Source: Dehalococcoidia bacterium UBA2158 (lineage in GTDB: Bacteria; Chloroflexota; Dehalococcoidia; Lucifugimonadales; UBA3495). From it: a stretch of DNA of 64,000 nt. The position numbers and the translations under genes are program-made. The DNA lies in contig DCWQ01000029.1 of NCBI GenBank assembly GCA_002328185.1, forward strand, positions 74,994 to 138,993, in the 5' to 3' direction. How positions within the stretch are numbered: position 1 is the stretch's first letter; each line of letters starts with the position of its first letter. The notes beneath the pieces are model-generated. The model saw only the letters and a list, made by a program, of their open reading frames with translations. It made no database searches and was not told where the DNA came from. Of the stretch, positions 60,056 through 64,000 are shown in pieces.

Positions 60056-60654
60056 CCAGCACTAAGGCCAACCCGGTAGTGGTAGGGATAACCGGCGCCA
60101 GTGGGGCCGTGATGGCCCGGGCCACGGTGGACGAATTACTGCGGCGAGACATCCCCACAGTTGCGCTGTGTTCCAACGCCGGCCGCTTGGTCTGGCAAGA
60201 GGAAATGGATGAGAATTTCAACGAAACGCTGATCGAATGGCAAGAACATCCATCATTCGTTCACTACCCCATTAATGAACTGCGAGCGCCGGTGGCCAGC
60301 GGCACCTACCCCGCCGCTGGCATGGTGATCGTCCCGGCCAGCATGAATAGTGTCGCGTCCCTGGCCGGAGGGCTGTCCGGTAACCTGCTGCTTCGGAGCG
60401 CTGACGTCTGTCTGAAGGAGCGGAGACCATTGGTCTTGGTGCCCAGGGAAACTCCCCTGCATAGTATCCACTTGGAGAATATGTTGACCCTGAGCCGTAT
60501 GGGAGCAGTCGTCATCCCACCTGAACCTGCCTTTTATCTGAAGCCGCAGGGCATCGGTGACGTCGTGGATTTCGTGGTCGCCCGGATATTCATGGCCTTG
60601 GGATTGGACCAGACCATGCCCGATGAGATGCAATATCAGGGCCCAGAGGCCTAG
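60052..60654 (+). CDS. ubiX: UbiX-type flavin prenyltransferase
   Basis: 200 residues of the flavoprotein fold: VVVGITGASGAVMARATVDE at the N-terminus, VALCSNAGRLVW, a central VIVPASMNSVASLAGGLSGN, and RRPLVLVPRETPLHSIHLEN with the conserved Arg/His segment, then MGAVVIPPEPAFYLKP. It makes prenylated FMN for UbiD, so the pair in one cluster is functionally consistent. The ATG overlaps the UbiA stop. MenG follows after 13 bases. Confidence 0.95.
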   Translation: MTSTKANPVVVGITGASGAVMARATVDELLRRDIPTVALCSNAGRLVWQEEMDENFNETLIEWQEHPSFVHYPINELRAPVASGTYPAAGMVIVPASMNSVASLAGGLSGNLLLRSADVCLKERRPLVLVPRETPLHSIHLENMLTLSRMGAVVIPPEPAFYLKPQGIGDVVDFVVARIFMALGLDQTMPDEMQYQGPEA

Positions 60655-60667
60655 ACCGACCCCACCC

Positions 60668-61396
60668 ATGGCTGAACTCAAAGGCGCTGAGAAACAGCGT
60701 TACGTCGCCGACCTCTTCTCTCGTATATCGGGCCGCTACGACCTGATGAACGACCTAATGACGCTGGGGATGCACCGCCGTTGGAAACGGCAGGCTGCCG
60801 CGCTCGCGGCTCAGGGCCTCAAAGGTTCGGCCATCGACATTTCCACAGGCACCGGGGACCTAGCCTTGGAGCTGGCCCGGCGTCCGGAGGTTGACCACAC
60901 TGTGGGCCTGGACTTGCTTGAAGGGATGGTCTCACGCGCCAAGTCCAGGTCGGCAGCCCGTGGGATGTCCGGCTCGGTGACCATGATGGTCGGAGACGCA
61001 CTTTCTTTACCCTTCGCCAATGGCAGTTTTGCTTGTGCCACTGCGGGGTTCAGCCTCCGCAACATGCCCGACGTCGGGAAGGCTTTGTCCGAGATGGTTC
61101 GGGTTGTGCGTCCGGGAGGCCGGGTGGTTATACTTGAACTTTCTCCTATGAAGCCTGGCCTGAGGTCTAGCCTATTTCGGCCTGTGTTTCACGGCCTGGT
61201 CCCGCTGATCGGCAGATTGGTCGCCGGAGACGGCACCGCCTACTCGTACCTGCCCAAGTCGGTTGATTATTTCTTGGAGGCCAACCGGCTGGCAGAGATG
61301 CTTTCGGAACTGGGGTTGGCCAACGTTGAGTTTCGGAGGCTGGGTTTCGGCACGGTTGCGATGCACCGGGGAGTCAAGTTAGGACTGTTAGCTTAG
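60668..61396 (+). CDS. menG: Demethylmenaquinone methyltransferase (UbiE/MenG family)
   Basis: 242 residues. The family signature is YVADLFSRISGRYDLMNDLM and LGMHRRWKRQAAALA, followed by the SAM-binding motif AIDISTGTGDLALELARRPE and a later LRNMPDVGKALSEMVRVVRP and GGRVVILELSPMK. It would carry out the last methylation in menaquinone synthesis. ATG 60668 matches the family start; the frame is open from 60557 within ubiX. It closes a four-gene run with UbiD, UbiA and UbiX. Confidence 0.93.
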   Translation: MAELKGAEKQRYVADLFSRISGRYDLMNDLMTLGMHRRWKRQAAALAAQGLKGSAIDISTGTGDLALELARRPEVDHTVGLDLLEGMVSRAKSRSAARGMSGSVTMMVGDALSLPFANGSFACATAGFSLRNMPDVGKALSEMVRVVRPGGRVVILELSPMKPGLRSSLFRPVFHGLVPLIGRLVAGDGTAYSYLPKSVDYFLEANRLAEMLSELGLANVEFRRLGFGTVAMHRGVKLGLLA

Positions 61397-61543
61397 AGTA
61401 TGGCTGCTCAGTCCCCTTTTGAATCAACGAAATTGTGCTTGTTTAACCTCCATTCCTAAGTTAAACTGAGTGTTAGGTTGCGGTATTCGACACACCAGGC
61501 ACGGTTATAACTGGCGCCGGCGAATATCAATAGAAGAACTATC

Positions 61544-62623
61544 ATGCCCACTATATTCGACAAGCTAGACCCGGTGATCCGACGCTACCATCAGATTGAA
61601 GAATCCATGGGAAATCCTGAGATTGCGGCTAATTTTGAGCGTGTTCAGGAGTTGGCACGGGAGCGAACCTCTCTAGAAAATCTGGTTAAAATTGGCGGCG
61701 AATACAAAGGTCTGGTCGCTGAGATAGAGGACTTGGAGACTTTGGTGCACGACAGCTCGGAACCAGAACTAGTCGAGATGGCTAAAGAAGAGCTGGAAGA
61801 GAACCGGGAAAAGTTGGAAGACCTGAGCCAGGCGTTGACGTTGGCCCTACTCCCGAAGAACCCCAATGACGAGCGGGACGTGATCATGGAGGTCCGGGCT
61901 GGCACCGGCGGAGCCGAGGCTGGAATCTTCGCGGGCGACCTTTACCGGGCCTATTCTCGTTACGCCTTGAACCAAGGCTGGAAGGTCGAGGTCATGGAAT
62001 CCAACCCCACAGAAGTTGGCGGATTCAACAAGATAGTTTTTGAGATACAGGGTAAAGGCGTGTTCAGCCGCCTGAAGTTCGAGCCCGGCGTTCACCGGGT
62101 CCAGCGCGTTCCCAACACGGAGACCCAGGGCCGAATCCACACCTCAACCGCCACAGTCGCAGTGCTGCCGGTGGTGGATGAAGTTGAGGTCAAGATCGAC
62201 CCCAACGAACTTCGCATAGATGTCTACCACGCTGGCGGCCACGGCGGCCAGAACGTCAACAAAGTGGCCACCGCCATCCGAATAGTTCACGAACCGTCGG
62301 GATTGACCGTGGTCTGTCAGGACGAGCGTTCTCAGCACAAGAATAAGCAAAGGGCGATGACGATGCTCCGGTCCCGGTTGTTTGAGGCCGAGCAGATGCG
62401 CCATGACGCCGAGATCAGCGACAGCCGCCGTGCCCAAGTGGGCGGCGCCGAACGCTCCGAGAAAATACGGACCTATAACTACCCCCAGGACCGGGTTACT
62501 GACCACCGCAGCAATGCGAACTTCCATGACATCCCTCGGCTCATGGACGGCGGCCTGGATGATATGTTCGACAAGCTAAGCGCCTGGGAGCAAGAACACC
62601 TTCTAAGCGAAGCCACCGTCTAG
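61544..62623 (+). CDS. prfA: Peptide chain release factor 1
   Basis: 359 residues. The N-terminal coiled-coil domain is followed by VMEVRAGTGGAEAGIFAGDL, HRVQRVPNTETQGRIHTST with the RF1-type PxT codon-reading tripeptide (PNT, against SPF in RF2), and the catalytic GGHGGQNVNKVATAIRI with GGQ. SQHKNKQRAM and NYPQDRVTDHR follow as usual. It ends translation at UAA and UAG; UGA is not read by RF1. prmC, which methylates the GGQ Gln, is encoded 118 bases downstream. Confidence 0.98.
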   Translation: MPTIFDKLDPVIRRYHQIEESMGNPEIAANFERVQELARERTSLENLVKIGGEYKGLVAEIEDLETLVHDSSEPELVEMAKEELEENREKLEDLSQALTLALLPKNPNDERDVIMEVRAGTGGAEAGIFAGDLYRAYSRYALNQGWKVEVMESNPTEVGGFNKIVFEIQGKGVFSRLKFEPGVHRVQRVPNTETQGRIHTSTATVAVLPVVDEVEVKIDPNELRIDVYHAGGHGGQNVNKVATAIRIVHEPSGLTVVCQDERSQHKNKQRAMTMLRSRLFEAEQMRHDAEISDSRRAQVGGAERSEKIRTYNYPQDRVTDHRSNANFHDIPRLMDGGLDDMFDKLSAWEQEHLLSEATV

Positions 62624-62741
62624 CGGCACAGGCCCTACAAGGGCATTTTCATGTTGCCGTTATCTCCCCGGTAGGTCTTAATTTGTAGAGACCTGTTTGC
62701 CTCGAAATTTTAGCTGACTTCGAAGGTTAGAAAGCCGTCTT

Positions 62742-63605
62742 ATGTCTGTGCTCCGTACCGTCATTCAGGATACCCACCAGAAGTTGGAAGCCGCCGGCAT
62801 CCCCGACGCCCGCCTGGAGGCCGAGGTGTTCGTGATGAATGTGATGCGTATGGCCCGGCAGAGCATTTTCGCTGAGCAGGAGACCGATGTCTCCGCCCAG
62901 CAACAGATTGCCTTGGACGCCTTCTTGGAGCGCCGGTTACTACGGGAACCCTTGGCCTATATCCTGGGACAGCGTGAGTTCTACGGCATCAACGTCATCC
63001 TCACTCCGGCGGTGATGATACCTCGTCCCGAGACAGAAGGCCTGGTTGAACACGCCCTGTTCATCGCTATGATGGGCATGGAATCCAGGGACTTACTTAT
63101 CGCCGACGTCGGCACGGGCAGCGGGGCCATCGCCATCAACTTGGCCATGCACCTTCCCGCGGCCAAGATCTTCGCTGTAGACGTGGCCGATGCAGTGCTG
63201 GACGTTGCAGCCTACAACGTCCGGGTACACGGCGTTGCCGGGCGGGTCTCCCTAGGCATCGGCGACCTTCTGGACCCCGTGCCGGAACCTGTAGACCTAA
63301 TCGTAGCCAACCTCCCCTACATCCCCACCGGTCGCATCCCCACACTACAACCTGAGGTCCAGCAAGAACCTGCCCTGGCCCTAGATGGCGGCCCCGACGG
63401 ACTGTGCCTGATCCGCCGACTACTAACCCAAGCTGAAGCTAAGCTGAAGGATAGTGGAATCATTTTGCTGGAGATGGACCCGGAGCAGATACCTGCGGTC
63501 CAAAAGCTGGCCCTAAACCACTTCCAGGAAGGCTCCACCAGCGTGGAACAAGACCTGGCCGGCATGGACCGCATCCTCACCATCTTCAGGCAATCTCCGG
63601 AGTAA
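62742..63605 (+). CDS. prmC: Release factor glutamine methyltransferase PrmC
   Basis: 287 residues. Helical N-terminal domain with EPLAYILGQREFYGINVILT, then IPRPETEGLVEHAL, the SAM site IADVGTGSGAIAINLA, and the catalytic motif reads VANLPYIPTG (NLPY in place of the usual NPPY). It modifies the GGQ glutamine of RF1 and RF2. A DGGPDGL segment matches the family. Adjacent to prfA, the common order. Repeat-rich DNA follows. Confidence 0.93.
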   Translation: MSVLRTVIQDTHQKLEAAGIPDARLEAEVFVMNVMRMARQSIFAEQETDVSAQQQIALDAFLERRLLREPLAYILGQREFYGINVILTPAVMIPRPETEGLVEHALFIAMMGMESRDLLIADVGTGSGAIAINLAMHLPAAKIFAVDVADAVLDVAAYNVRVHGVAGRVSLGIGDLLDPVPEPVDLIVANLPYIPTGRIPTLQPEVQQEPALALDGGPDGLCLIRRLLTQAEAKLKDSGIILLEMDPEQIPAVQKLALNHFQEGSTSVEQDLAGMDRILTIFRQSPE

Positions 63606-63640
63606 CCTCCAACAAACCCCGTCCGTAGACACTCCATCCC

Positions 63641-63835
63641 AGCCATTCCGCCTTTCGTCGGAATGACTGAGGGGAGGAGAAATGTCCGTTAGATTCGATC
63701 ATCATGAGTCTGTCTAAAAGCGCTCCGGTGGAGTATTGCTATCAAAATGAGGTGGTTCGACGGAGCTCATCATGAGCGACAATGGGACCATCTTCACCCA
63801 AGAATATCCTGGATATCAGCTTCCGCTAGAATGAC
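63641..63835. repeat. Repeat-rich intergenic DNA at the right edge
   Basis: The stretch 63606-64000 carries no recognised gene. It contains a CATTCCG / CGGAATG hairpin (63644-63650 with 63659-63665), a GCTCAT-C-ATGAGC palindrome within the common GGTTCGACGGAGCTCATCAT-type element near 63740-63765, and a GAATGACGG end near 63829. These match the GTCATTCC-family arms seen elsewhere in the window. Confidence 0.55.
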
Positions 63836-64000
63836 GGTGGCGGATACCGTGGCTCCAACCAACCCGCTCATCCTAGGTTGAGCAAACACTACCTGCATCC
63901 ACCTTAGCATCAGGTATTGGCGTACTCTCAATCAGCACTTAGCATGACCAGATGTTAAAAGTAGCCGAGGTGGTTGTTTGCGGTGGAGACGAAGGAGAGT

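Overview
The window looks like a chromosome segment of a free-living bacterium of the Chloroflexota, most plausibly a Dehalococcoidia/SAR202-type lineage. That placement is inferred from gene content: a dnaG-rpoD pair, several luciferase-like flavin monooxygenases, CaiB/BaiF CoA-transferase, hydantoinase A/B, GMC and Baeyer-Villiger oxidases, a lone molybdopterin hydroxylase subunit, and a UbiD-UbiA-UbiX-MenG cluster. No rRNA or tRNA gene, CRISPR array or intact insertion sequence was recognised.

Layout. 1-8.1 kb is housekeeping: the 3' part of glmU, a CorC/HlyC-type CBS protein, a sortase-like protein whose catalytic cysteine position is serine, and the dnaG-rpoD operon. 8.4-11.1 kb has an MFS transporter, a protoglobin and an AroQ-like protein without key catalytic residues. 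11-26 kb is catabolic: luciferase-like monooxygenases, a 2-keto-4-pentenoate hydratase, a serine hydrolase, an HpaB-type hydroxylase, an ACR3 efflux pump, a CoA-transferase, a second MFS transporter and a xanthine-dehydrogenase-type large subunit. 27.2-33.9 kb carries a decayed histidine kinase, then a minus-strand run of GMC oxidoreductase, carbon-nitrogen hydrolase, a frameshifted metallo-beta-lactamase-fold gene, an epimerase-like VOC protein and a PrdB/GrdB-like protein. The last of these is split only by an in-frame TGA that looks like a selenocysteine codon with a hairpin just downstream.

35.1-41.9 kb reads as more AT-rich and gene-poor, with broken reading frames. It holds a membrane-anchored coiled-coil metzincin, a DUF1330 protein, an amidase and small NTF2-like and GYD proteins. 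42-52.5 kb has a Baeyer-Villiger monooxygenase, dnaN, alaX, a hydantoinase A / PIG-L / hydantoinase B cluster and small proteins. 52.5-56.6 kb is a molybdate module: an XRE-plus-periplasmic-binding-domain regulator diverges from modABC across a perfect 13-bp-arm palindrome. 57.6-61.4 kb is a quinone cluster (UbiD, UbiA, UbiX, MenG) that fits the late futalosine route to menaquinone. The window ends with prfA-prmC and repeat-rich intergenic DNA.

How the genes fit together. modABC would supply molybdenum to enzymes such as the hydroxylase subunit at 22.8-25.1 kb. The flavin monooxygenases, hydratase, hydrolases, CoA-transferase and transporters fit oxidation of recalcitrant organic compounds, though no complete pathway is encoded. 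Short inverted repeats based on GTCATTCC recur between genes. Calls rest on reading the sequence and on remembered family motifs; no database search was run.
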